Source: Ichthyophonus hoferi (Eukaryota > Opisthokonta > Ichthyosporea > Ichthyophonida > Ichthyophonidae). From it: 34,060 nucleotides of DNA. Within the stretch, counting starts at the first letter, position 1, and each line of letters opens with the position of its first letter. Both the position numbers and the translations under genes were made by a program. This document shows positions 13,190 to 22,043 of the stretch, piece after piece. The notes below the pieces were generated by a model, which was not told the DNA's origin, searched no databases, and was given only the letters and a program-made list of their open reading frames with translations. The DNA lies in assembly GCA_002751075.1 (NCBI GenBank), contig NAOQ01000002.1, positions 331,888-365,947 of the forward strand. The letters run 5' to 3'.

Positions 13190-15291
13190 TAATGGTAAAG
13201 TAATGTTTGTTCTATTAATGTATTATCCCAGGCTAGATTGGGTACCTGGGAGTTAATTATGTTGTCAAAAAAAAGCTAACTAAGAGCAATTTAAATTAAT
13301 TAAAAAGAAATAAATAGAAGAATAGATAAATGCATTTGCATATAAGCCGTCGATATATAAGGGTAGGGAAACATTGCGCACCCCATCTCATCAGTCATTG
13401 CAAAGGTATGAAACTTGGGTGTAATGTAGGAGGTCGAGATGTCGAGTTTGTCAGGAAAGCAGAACTCTAGGACAGCTTCACTCGGTAGAATGGTGTCCTG
13501 GGGTCATAATTACATGTATATTATGGTATTTATATATATTTGATAGTAGAGTAAAGTATAAGTTAGCAAGTATAGTATAGTAGAGTACGGTATAGCATAT
13601 CATAGTATAATATAATATAGGACAATAAAATATGATATAATCAAACGAAACAAAACAAAACAGAATAAATTATATTATACTATAATATCATCATAAAGTG
13701 CTATTTATCCACTCACATATAATATAATAGTCTGTATAGCGAAACTAGTTGTCCTACTAGAAAAACACCTGCTCATAGTATTTCTTAGGCCTCTTGGTAA
13801 TATATCTAAAAGAGGTCAACATAGTGTATTATATTTTATTTTATTATGCTATAATATAACATACTATACTATATTACATATATATATATAACTTATTAAT
13901 GTTAGTTGGCTTTAAAATAAAATTTTATTCTGTTTATAAATGGGGCAAGTATATATGAAAAGGAATGGAAATGATTGAATGAACAGGGGTAATTACTAAG
14001 AAAACTATGGCAACTATTGGTGAGGTGGGTATAAAAGGAAAAGGAGGTATGGTGTTGATATACGACTAGGAGCGTGTATATAATATACAAAACCAAAATA
14101 AATTTATGGTAAAAAGATAAGAAGGTAGGTGGGTGTTCACCTAAATATGTGTATGTGTATTGGTATTTTTATTTGTATTTGTGTTAAATTGTACTATTTA
14201 CATGTATATTTCAGGTTGTACACATGTATTAGCATTTAAATTTAATTATATGTATATATAATGTTACATGTAAATGTATATATATGCCCATAATAGTCAC
14301 CATACAATCAGTCCCCACCTTGTAGTCTGTGGCAGGATACCTCCACAATACATCACCGTTATATTTCTTAATGTTCTTATCACTGCATAGTATATTATAT
14401 TAGTGTTCATAGAGTTCAACAAGGAGTTAATATATGAGTACTGATTCTTAATGCTCTTATCACTACTTAGTATATTATATTAGTGTTCATACAGATTAAC
14501 AAGGAGCTAATATATGAGTGCTGAAAATATGAAAAGTAGTAATGGTACATAGCAGTAAATGATTAACTTACAAACAAGAACATGTTGAGGGAGTCATGTG
14601 ATGTATTTTTCACCCTAAGCCAGATATATATGTTCTATCATTTTTAATATTTCATACTTAAATGCATTATTTCTTTTACCACGATCTCTTTATTTACCTC
14701 GTCCTATATTCTACCTTCTAATAAGTATGGCTGTGAGATTTTTGATCACTCTATAAATATATATGTTTACTCGATCATGCTAATAATTTTGTGATTACTT
14801 ATCCGATGAGCTTTAAAATGCAACTGTGCATTCACATACAAATAATCTTTAACATTTCCCAATGACTTTTATGGAGCAGGTTTCTAAAAATTATTACCTA
14901 CTAATAAAATACATTCAAAATCACACAACTAAACTCCCTTTCTCTCCCAGTATAGACATATAGCTGTGTGTATGTGTATGTATGATTATTTAATAATATA
15001 TATATATATATATAGTTAGTATATAAATATTATATAGGGTAGGTATGTAAATAAGGAAATGTATTCAGGCCACAACCCAAGGTTATGACCTGCAAGATTG
15101 AGTAAGTAACAAGCAACTTGAAATTATTGTTTTCAATAGAAATTCTGCTCAAACTAAATATATATGAAGTCAGTCACCTACTCTCCAGGATGTAGCCGTA
15201 TATTTCTCTCTATCGTGGGGTCAAATGAAGCGGGACTAAGACCTCCTATGAGGAAATAGTTAAAGAGTCGAGAGCTCTCTTCCTCAGACAT
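130..15291 (-). CDS. DENN-domain protein (Rab GEF) with an internal C1 zinc finger; 21 exons, 3' end outside window
   Basis: Exons, in transcript order: 15291-15182, 14614-14572, 14375-14319, 13497-13382, 11627-11544, 10960-10834, 10132-10019, 8946-8854, 7351-7254, 6954-6849, 6519-6439, 6077-5997, 5407-5327, 4751-4658, 3632-3560, 3391-3323, 2542-2491, 1954-1876, 1623-1505, 605-528, 213-130. All are GT..AG and all junction phases agree; together they give 613 codons without a stop. The start is the ATG of MSEEESSRLFNYF, which resembles the first strand of uDENN. DENN proteins exchange GDP for GTP on Rab GTPases at membranes. uDENN spans about residues 10-180 (FCFP near 81, YGGCLIFYE, YPYLSLF), cDENN about 200-400 (SRLSV, LLEHRIIF, LLYPFYWYHVYIPVLP, APMPFIAGVNS, VYVDLDN), a Ser/Pro linker 400-475, C1 489-537, and dDENN from about 543 (DAFLNVLVTLLLGYRDYM). 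Exon 3 could start 9 nt later. The downstream dDENN exons lie left of base 1. The closest DENND subfamily is not clear. Confidence 0.9.
650..880. repeat. degenerate ATATA/TATAG simple repeat in intron 19-20
   Basis: Irregular runs of ATATAATA, TATAGTA and AACAAAATAAAAC. This is part of a ~900 nt intron in which nothing else is recognisable. Confidence 0.5.
1505..2542 (-). other. C1-type (phorbol ester/DAG-like) zinc finger between cDENN and dDENN
   Basis: Exons 17-19 spell HRFEQKHY..KYCSCC, then FQNAVSCMVCGLAYH and SKTCSVSCGPC. The ligand spacing is H489-x12-C502-x2-C505-x12-C518-x2-C521-x4-H526-x3-C530-x6-C537, close to the C1 pattern H-x12-C-x2-C-x(13,14)-C-x2-C-x4-H-x2-C-x7-C. The junctions are in phase: exon 17 ends in phase 0, exon 18 in phase 1, and exon 19 starts with two bases. 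H-x-F at the start is typical. The Pro and the Trp-Gly of DAG-binding C1 domains are absent and the C505-C518 loop is short, so an atypical, non-DAG-binding finger is likely (inference). Confidence 0.78.
2066..2300. repeat. minisatellite of TATAGTGAGATATACTATAC-type units
   Basis: About six imperfect copies of a roughly 40 bp unit alternate TATAGTGAGATATAC and TATATTGGGATATATTATAC. It lies in the intron between exons 17 and 18. Confidence 0.8.
4020..4320. repeat. ATT/ACT trinucleotide-rich tract
   Basis: Interrupted (ATT)n and (ACT)n triplets run for 300 nt and create long chance open frames on both strands that are rich in I, V, T and Y. It lies in the intron between exons 14 and 15. Confidence 0.75.
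6085..6235. repeat. GGGTATA(G/A) short tandem repeat
   Basis: Repeats of GGGTATAGGATATA and variants with 7-14 nt periodicity, directly beside the acceptor of exon 12. A 'PIPYTLY' peptide frame on the minus strand here comes from the repeat alone. Confidence 0.8.
6342..6405. repeat. (CATA)n microsatellite
   Basis: Sixteen near-perfect CATA units. On the gene strand this is (TATG)n about 35 nt inside the intron after the donor of exon 11. Confidence 0.95.
8473..8628. repeat. four tandem copies of a 39-bp unit
   Basis: Starts at 8473, 8512, 8551 and 8590. The unit begins TACACTAATATAAATATAAT. The copies are identical except for one or two bases in the third (ACTCAT for ACTAAT). It lies in the intron between exons 8 and 9. 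Because 39 is a multiple of three it gives a repeating 13-residue chance peptide. Confidence 0.95.
8700..8840. repeat. degenerate TATTATACCATAT repeat
   Basis: ATATTATACCATATTATA-like units next to exon 8, in the intron on its 3' side. Confidence 0.6.
9110..9265. repeat. (CTAC/CTAT)n microsatellite
   Basis: Runs of CTAC, CTAT and CTGC tetramers in the intron between exons 7 and 8. The 'YLPTYLPTYLP' frame on the plus strand is a product of this repeat. Confidence 0.9.
10275..10440. repeat. TATAC/TATAT pentamer-like repeat
   Basis: Imperfect TATACTATACTATA units in the intron between exons 6 and 7. Confidence 0.7.
11360..11395. repeat. G-run followed by (TA)n
   Basis: A GGGGGGGGG-type run is followed within 15 nt by (AT)n. 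It lies in the intron between exons 5 and 6. Confidence 0.8.
12570..13145. other. assembly gap (576 N) inside (TA)n
   Basis: All bases are N. The left flank is (TA)n from about 12543 and the right flank (TA)n to about 13183, so the missing part is probably TA repeat or sequence lost at a TA repeat. It lies within the intron between exons 4 and 5 of the DENN gene, and the exons on either side join in frame, so no coding exon need be missing. Confidence 0.95.
13550..13700. repeat. degenerate TATAGTA / AACAAAACAAAA repeat
   Basis: AGTATAGTATAGTAGAG units followed by ACAAAACAAAACAGAA, in the intron between exons 3 and 4. Confidence 0.6.
14365..14524. repeat. 80-bp tandem duplication overlapping an exon edge
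   Basis: 14365-14444 and 14445-14524 match at 72 of 80 positions. The left copy begins inside exon 3 of the DENN gene (right edge at 14375, or 14366) and includes its acceptor. The right copy lies in the intron upstream on the gene strand and carries a decayed version of the same acceptor region. Confidence 0.9.
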
Positions 15292-16330
15292 GACAGTGTC
15301 TCACCACTTTTGGCTAGTAATAAAAATTCAATTGACTCGTTGGTTCAATTGTTTTTTGGTTGACATGGATTAACTTCTGTTCGTGTCAATTTGTGTGTAC
15401 AAGCGTGAGGACAAGTATACAGTTAAAACTCCCTCGCCTTATGTACTTATTTACTATATTCTATAATATTATATAATGTTTTCAATCCTTTGCGTTATAT
15501 TTTTTTTGAATTTCAGAATAACCTCTTAAAAAGCCCGCCCACGCAGGACTAGACGCTATATATATAGCTTCATTAAGACATAAGAATATATATATATATA
15601 TCCGATTTTATTATATTTAAAAAAATAGCTAAGTAGGAATGTTGGCAAAGACTTGATTAAAATTTGGATTTCAAACCCTGGAGCTGCATACCTAAACTTT
15701 TTAGATCTACTATTAGTATTTGTTTATTGAAATATTTCAGCCGAAACCTTCATGTTATCTTGCACAAAAATACTTATTGTTTATATAGCATTGAGCCTCT
15801 AAATGTTAAGACGGGTTTAAAGTAAGGTTTTAATTGATAATTAAAACTTGGGCATTAATTAAGATTAATTAATTAATTCAATAATATAACGAATTGTGCT
15901 TAATTAGGACTAGATTTTTTTGTGCAGTCCAGAGTGTAAATTTACCGTGCTTTTAAATCGTATGGATAATTGGCTTTGAATTGCACTGCACATATTGTGA
16001 TATGATACTGATAAAACAGAAATATTTAATTATTTGAGTATTTCTTTATATAATTATAATCCATTTAATATTTTTAGCAATTTTTCTTAATTGTAAATAT
16101 TAATCTGAAAGTCCCGTCGGATATTATAAATAGACATATGTAGGTATAATCTATAATGTATTTAATCAAATCTATCAACGCAAATAGTTTTGAAAAACAT
16201 CTATAATTAGGCACAAATTCAAAACCATTGGGAGTTATAGATACTGATTCTCATGACATCAAGAGCAATTCCGATTGGATAAAACAGAGTGTTAACAGGA
16301 ATATATAGTTAATTTAGGTGTTTCTTGATT

Positions 16331-16685
16331 TAGTACTTTTGTAATTATACTCCCTGTTGGGAATTAGAGACACGAGCGCTCCTGTGACCTATATTCATTT
16401 AGACTGAGAGAATACCGAATTAAGGGAGATTTTAACGTGTCCCTTGGCATACACGGAGTACAGATATTTAAAGACATCTATTATTATTAAACAAATCAGC
16501 AGGATTTGCTTTAGGCAAGAGGCCTAAGGAATGTGTTATCTGGACCGCAAAGCATACAATCTGAAATGACCTATTATATAGTCGCAGGGCCTTTGCCATT
16601 ATTTAACACCAATAGATTGCATTAACTATTATTCCAGAATACATATGTAATAGCAGTTGCTAATAATATTAAAGAACTATAACTA
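16331..16685 (+). repeat. interspersed repeat, copy A
   Basis: Shares with copies B and C the ordered blocks AGAGACACGAGCG, CCTATATTC, ACCGAATTAAGG, CGGAGTACAGAT, ATCTGAAATGA, and a final CCAG...ACATATGTAAT. No coding frame, poly-A tail or terminal inverted repeat is evident. The ends are approximate. Confidence 0.75.
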
Positions 16686-17039
16686 TATAAATAAATACCC
16701 AAAATAATTAAATATTCCTGTTTTAACAATATTGAACCAGAATAAATCGGAATCATAGACCAGTGTATGGTACAACATAAACTTTGTTATATTTGTTGAA
16801 GACCCTTGGGTGCTCGCTAGATTCCAGAGCTTACGACAGAGCTAATGCCAGAGCGAGCAGGAACATTGAACATACAGCTTGGTGAATTGGCTTACATTTT
16901 TTTTTATTTTACATTTTATGCCATGCCACAGTCACTCCTGAATGTCATCAGGAATTTTCTAGTTCATTTGTTGAGCGACAAGCCTACAGTTAAGTAGTCG
17001 CCATGTTAATGTTTTTTTCATATTCCTTCTTCACATTTT
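16686..17039. other. spacer between inverted repeat copies A and B
   Basis: No gene. It contains an 8-bp perfect inverted repeat, TGCTCGCT at 16811-16818 and AGCGAGCA at 16852-16859, enclosing 33 nt. Confidence 0.4.
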
Positions 17040-17420
17040 TACGCCCTATAACCTGGGAAATAGTTAGCGCTATCGATTGGTGTTAAGCGGCAATCTGAGA
17101 TTAACATACTTGAACCAGCCAATTATAGAGATCCTGAAAATACGTAATAAGTCATTTCAGATCAAGTTTTGGAGTCCAGATAACGCATTCCTTAAGCATT
17201 CTGACTAAGACAGGTCCTTTTGACTTGTTTAGTAATAATAAATATTTCTTAGCATATATATGCTCCGTGTATGCAAAGGGACACATTGAACCACGACACA
17301 TTAAAACGATTCTTAATTTGGTATTTCACTCTTTCTAAACGAATACGGGTCACAGTAACGCTCTTGTCTCTACTTACTATTCCTCATGGTTAAGAATTAC
17401 AACACTTTCCAATAACCCCA
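17040..17420 (-). repeat. interspersed repeat, copy B (inverted relative to A)
   Basis: The reverse complement contains AGAGACAAGAGCG, CGTATTCGTTTAGAAAGAG, TACCAAATTAAGAATCG, TACACGGAGCATATATATGC, AAGGAATGCGTTATCTGGAC, CTGAAATGACTTATTA and TTAACACCAAT, in the same order as copy A. It lies about 355 nt from A in the opposite direction. The ends are approximate. Confidence 0.75.
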
Positions 17421-18274
17421 TTTACTTTGGCTGAATTCGCTGATTACCTTAAAGTGAAATAATAAATTTTCTGCATATTTTTATATAGAAAGAATTTTAA
17501 GGAAGAAGGGATCCGGCCAACTATTATATAGCTTTAGTTTTGGTAAAGGCATAACTTTACATCTACTCAATTATAAGACTATCTTTATTAAATAGGGTTT
17601 AATTTAATTAATTGTTCTACACATTCTCTAACAGGCTGAAAAATTAGTGCACACAAACCTGACCTGTAGCCTTCTTAAAATAAGATGGAGATTAAGGAAA
17701 CAACTTGAGCGTAATATGAAGTGATGATCCTGACCCAACCTTATTACAACGCTAGTTCTCCTTATTGAAACATACTCCCAAGAACATAGTACCTTTCAAG
17801 CGTTTTCTGTCAAGAGGCCTTATAAAAATATTTTTTTATATTATTAAATATCTGACAGATGTCTACATTGCAGAACGTTTAGAATCTAAACTATCTATCT
17901 TTTCAGCAAACGATCTTTCTGGAATTCGGATTATTTAAGCAATTATATCATTCGATTATGCAGTAATATAATTAGCTGGCTTAACACACTATATAGTGTA
18001 ACTCTCTGTATATAAAATAATTGGCCGTGAAGTCTATAGTAATTGACTTCATTTCTCAATCTCCAGAATTCAAAAGCAAATTTTATATGTCATGCTCTAT
18101 TAAGCTCATCATAAATCATTCCCTTTATATAGTTTGTATTGATGTTTTTTATTCTTGCCAATATTTAAACTTTATCTTGAAATAATTTTTATGTTTGGTG
18201 AAAATTGCACCACCCCAGCCACTCCACAGTATCACTACATCAGTATAAGTAGTGTTTTATGATATGAGCACGCT

Positions 18275-18690
18275 GCTTCTTTATTATACCACCTTTGTGT
18301 TAGGAATAATAAATAGAGAGAGACACGAGCGTATCTGTGGCCTATATTCGTTTAAAAGGAGCGATAATACCGAATTAAGGAACATTTTAAGGTGCTCCTT
18401 TGCACACGCGCGGAGCACAGATGTGCTAAGATATACTTTTATTATTGAACAAATCAGCCGGACTTATCTTAGGCCGATGCCTAAACAGTGTAGGGTGCTA
18501 TCTGAACTCAAAAACGTATTATCTGAAATGGTTTATTATAGTTAAAGGACCTCTACCATTGGCTGATTCATTTTTATAGATCGTCTTGGATTGCTATTTA
18601 GTACTAATAGATTGGACTAAATAGTTTTCCAGGCCACATATGTAATTATGCGATAATAATTACTCATAATATTAAATGGTTATAACATGG
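18275..18690 (+). repeat. interspersed repeat, copy C
   Basis: Blocks AGAGACACGAGCG, CCTATATTCGTTTAAAAGGAG, TACCGAATTAAGGAACATT, GCGGAGCACAGAT, AACAAATCAGC, ATCTGAAATGG, and CCAGGCCACATATGTAAT match copy A in order and direction. The copy is somewhat longer than A because of an insertion of about 40 nt around 18565-18610. Confidence 0.78.
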
Positions 18691-20126
18691 CTTGATAATT
18701 AGCCTTACTAAGGATAACTTTGGAGGAGAAAAAAATAATCTACTCATATCTTGATATTGCCGACATTAAATATAAGCCAATGTTTCTATAATAATCAATA
18801 TATAACAAAAGGTTTTAGACCTTTTCACCATCCTAAATATTAATGGTATAGCATTAAGATGACAAAAATTCCTCGCCATTTCCCCTTCCAAGAGCGAGTG
18901 ACATGGCATTATATTTCATATTTCCAAAGAGGAACTAATATTCTGTTTAAAATAAAACCAGAAATACTCCAAAGAAATGAACAAATATAATAAAGTAGTA
19001 CAGGGTTTATCAACAAGTATAGTAAATAGTGGAACGAAAGAGAATTCACATGTTTAACAATAAAATATGTAGTATGGAAAGTCTCAATGATCAATGATAG
19101 TGTCATAGTTATATAGTCCATTAAGTATTTAAGAATTTGAGAAATAAAACACAGTCAATTAGAACAGATTCCTCCCATCAAGCGCCTTAATTGTGTCTTT
19201 TCGATTGCATATCTTTCTATATTTATACTATAATCATATAATAATGACCCGGTGATTCTAATAAACGCGTTGACTATCAATGGAATGCAATTACTCGTAT
19301 ATCATCTTATGGATTTTTACCCTGAAAATTAAGTTATAGGTATAAAAAAAATCTTATACGAGCCTTTGAATACAAATCTTTTATACTTTTATACTAGGGA
19401 TATAATCTAAATAAGGCTAACAGTAATGCCTTTTAAAAGTAATAGGCTGTTATTTATTGTTATAAACCTTCATTTTCGCCTGTTTCAAATGAACTGAAAT
19501 TGCTATAATCAGGTTTATACTTCCGACGTTGCGTTTTTTTGAGCTATCTGTTTCAAGCCGACTTAATTAGTAGAACTTAGAACCAGAAATGCCCATATAA
19601 TCATTTATTATTTAACACCCTTTTTGGGGGTTTTTTTTTGGTAATCACATATTAAACACAAAATGATAAGAAAATATTTATACGAAAACAAGATATTTTA
19701 GTAAATTTCTGGAAAATAAAATAAAATAAGAAGTACCGAAAAATGTTTTAATGAAAATGTTCAAATTGAACTACAAATATGAGATCATTCTTATTAACGG
19801 CCCGTTTAGTAACTTCACTGTCTTTTATTGAATTAAGCCATATAAATGGACATAGTAATTCGTGGATTATCTTGAGTATTCTATTGGTCATTTAAATTTA
19901 ATTGGCGGGATATTCACATACGTACGGACGATATTATTGGTGTGGTCTACAGCAAATAGAAATTCCTCATTGCGCAGTCACTATACTGTAGCCATAGAAT
20001 CATATAGTCCTGGTTAAATTGGTATATAGGAATTAAAATTGGCTTATATATAATAATAATAATAAAGCAAGTTAATAAAACTTATCTTTGTTTATAAATT
20101 TTTTTTTGAAATTGTCATACCAATTC

Positions 20127-20128
<2 letters not shown>

Positions 20129-20164
<36 letters not shown>
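20129..20164. repeat. (TA)n microsatellite
   Basis: About 17 uninterrupted TA units, some 480 nt upstream of the UBL gene start. Confidence 0.95.
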
Positions 20165-20169
<5 letters not shown>

Positions 20170-20647
20170 TGCTTTATGTTATGTTATACACATTTAGGAA
20201 GGAGTATATATATATATAGTATTGAATAAATCAATAATGTAATTAAATATGAGAATTGAACAGTTGCAAATAAACAAAACAATATTATATGGTGAACTTT
20301 AAATTGCCGCTACACAACTAGTTTTTTTATTGTATTATTCCGAATTATTCCTGCAACAATACCACACAATTACATACATACATATGTATCTTAAATTTAC
20401 TAGCACATGTACCCACTTTGCGTAAAAAGGACATAGATTAGACTCCTTTTCACCAATAATTAAGCGATTATTCTGATATTCCAGAGTGTACTAGCCAATG
20501 AAATCTAGCTACTTTAAATGGGATAAATCACGGGTTTAGGTTAATAATAGCAACCATAATTAATACATAGCATATATTATATTACCTATATGTGTGTGTA
20601 TTATTTTATTCTTCATTGTTTTATCCCTTTAATTAGAAAATTTGAGA

Positions 20648-22043
20648 ATGAAAGTTACTTTTAAGGTTGCCAACGGCCAGAAAATAACACTGGATGTAGA
20701 GAGTTCATTGAAGGTCGGTAGGTTTGTACTGTTAAAGAATATATAATGATATATAATATGGTATGTAAAATAATGTATGTGATTTAGAATATACTGTTAA
20801 TAATTAGGTTTTTTTGTTCCACTTGTGTCAAGGAATGAAAACATCACTTGCTTTTGTTTTGATAACACTCTTTAAAAAGGGAATAGGGAAATATTTGTGA
20901 TAATGACATATGATTCTATGTATAGAGACTGATAGAGATCGGGGGAAGAGAGAATAAGCAACTAAAGAAAGAGAGGTATGCAGGAAATAGCTGTAACGAA
21001 AAGTTGGACATCAGGCATAAAGCCACATTTTTCTTCGTTGTTTATACATTACTGTAGCTATATAACCTACTATTATTTATTTTTATGCAATAAATGTGAA
21101 AAATAACAAGTATGTTTTAGGTTTCAGAGCTCAAGAATATTCTACAGGAAAAATTGAACATCCCCGCAGAAGAACAAAGTGTGTAATTACCTTCCCCGAC
21201 ATTTTATGTCTCTCTTTCTATCTTCCTATATTTTTTCTCTCCTTTTCTCCTTATTCCTATTGTTTTATTGCTATTACCAATATCATTCATTTTATAACAA
21301 TTTTACACATCGTTTATATTTTACCGTCTCTTTCTTAATTTCTGATGTCAGCATTTACATATATGTAGACACTAGTATCGGCGCACTTAACTTACACATA
21401 TATATAATTGCATATACAAATACAAACATTATTACGGTTACCCACACATATGCATATTATATATATACACACTTTATTTAGATTTAAATCCATTTAATAA
21501 CGTCAATGACTAATAATTGTGAAGTATATATATATATACGTGATTGTTAGAAGTTTGATGACGTAAGGCGTGAATATATCCTTGTCATGTGACTTACTAT
21601 ATGAGATGAATAGATATTATTGGATACCTAATTGTTATTGATATGGGGTTACATTAGGTAATTCTATTTGTAGCTTATTATCTCATCATTGGTATTCTAA
21701 TATAGTATCTTACCATTACATTCTATTTATTTTTCTGCCCCCCCCACCTTTATAATAATCTACACAAAACACCCACTGTATTTTCTTATCACACACGATC
21801 TATTTATTCTTGCATTTCATTGCTTGTCCGTTCTATCACACCTCCCTCTCCACACACATACACATGCATACACTTTACATTTCTATTTCTATATCTGCAG
21901 GGCTCATTTCAATAGGACAAATCCTACGAGATGACAATCTCCTTAGTAGTTACAACATTAAGGAGAATGCTGTGGTTGCTATAGTTAGGACCCCAGTGCC
22001 CCCACCCTCACAGTCTCATGCTGAACCAAGCCCCGCTAGACAG
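20648..22043 (+). other. UBL domain exons (1-3)
   Basis: The exon 1 donor is placed at AAG|GTCGGT and the exon 2 acceptor at 21121, because this restores exact ubiquitin numbering (K27, I36-P37, Q41, L43-I44, G47, Y59-N60-I61). The alternative GTAGGT donor four bases on, with the next AG in exon 2, drops one residue. Exon 2 ends at A|GTGTGT so that the split codon makes the Arg of QRLI. Confidence 0.88.

Larger units (their letters stand above)
10019..15291 (-). other. uDENN domain exons (1-7)
   Basis: Seven exons encode residues 1-217. Diagnostic stretches are VLWRYPATDYK, VLEFCFPD, HTFAMTDEMG followed across an intron by TRSYGGCLIFYEP, then CLVLMSGYPYLSLFK and, in exon 7, DLLCNLYLICQ and IPLPPPGK. 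This is the usual uDENN order (FCFP, FvlTd.G.R.YG..l.fyE, P+.l.llS..P). Exon 7 is read from the acceptor after 10132, because the 11 residues added there restore the expected helix before LERYIVN. The intron between exons 4 and 5 holds the run of N. The domain call is established knowledge of the family; the exon joins are my reading. Confidence 0.88.
15292..20647. other. intergenic region between two divergent genes
   Basis: The DENN gene reads left from 15291 and the UBL gene reads right from 20648. Between them no exon series can be assembled on either strand. The 18252-18545 open frame falls inside a repeat copy and has no recognisable domain. Visible content is three copies of an interspersed repeat, a (TA)n tract near 20130, and a GC-rich motif GCCCGCCCACGC at about 15534 that might belong to the DENN promoter (inference). 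Confidence 0.7.

Noticed and set aside
18252-18545. 97-codon open frame on the plus strand
   Set aside because: It lies inside repeat copy C; copies A and B do not keep the frame and no domain is recognisable.
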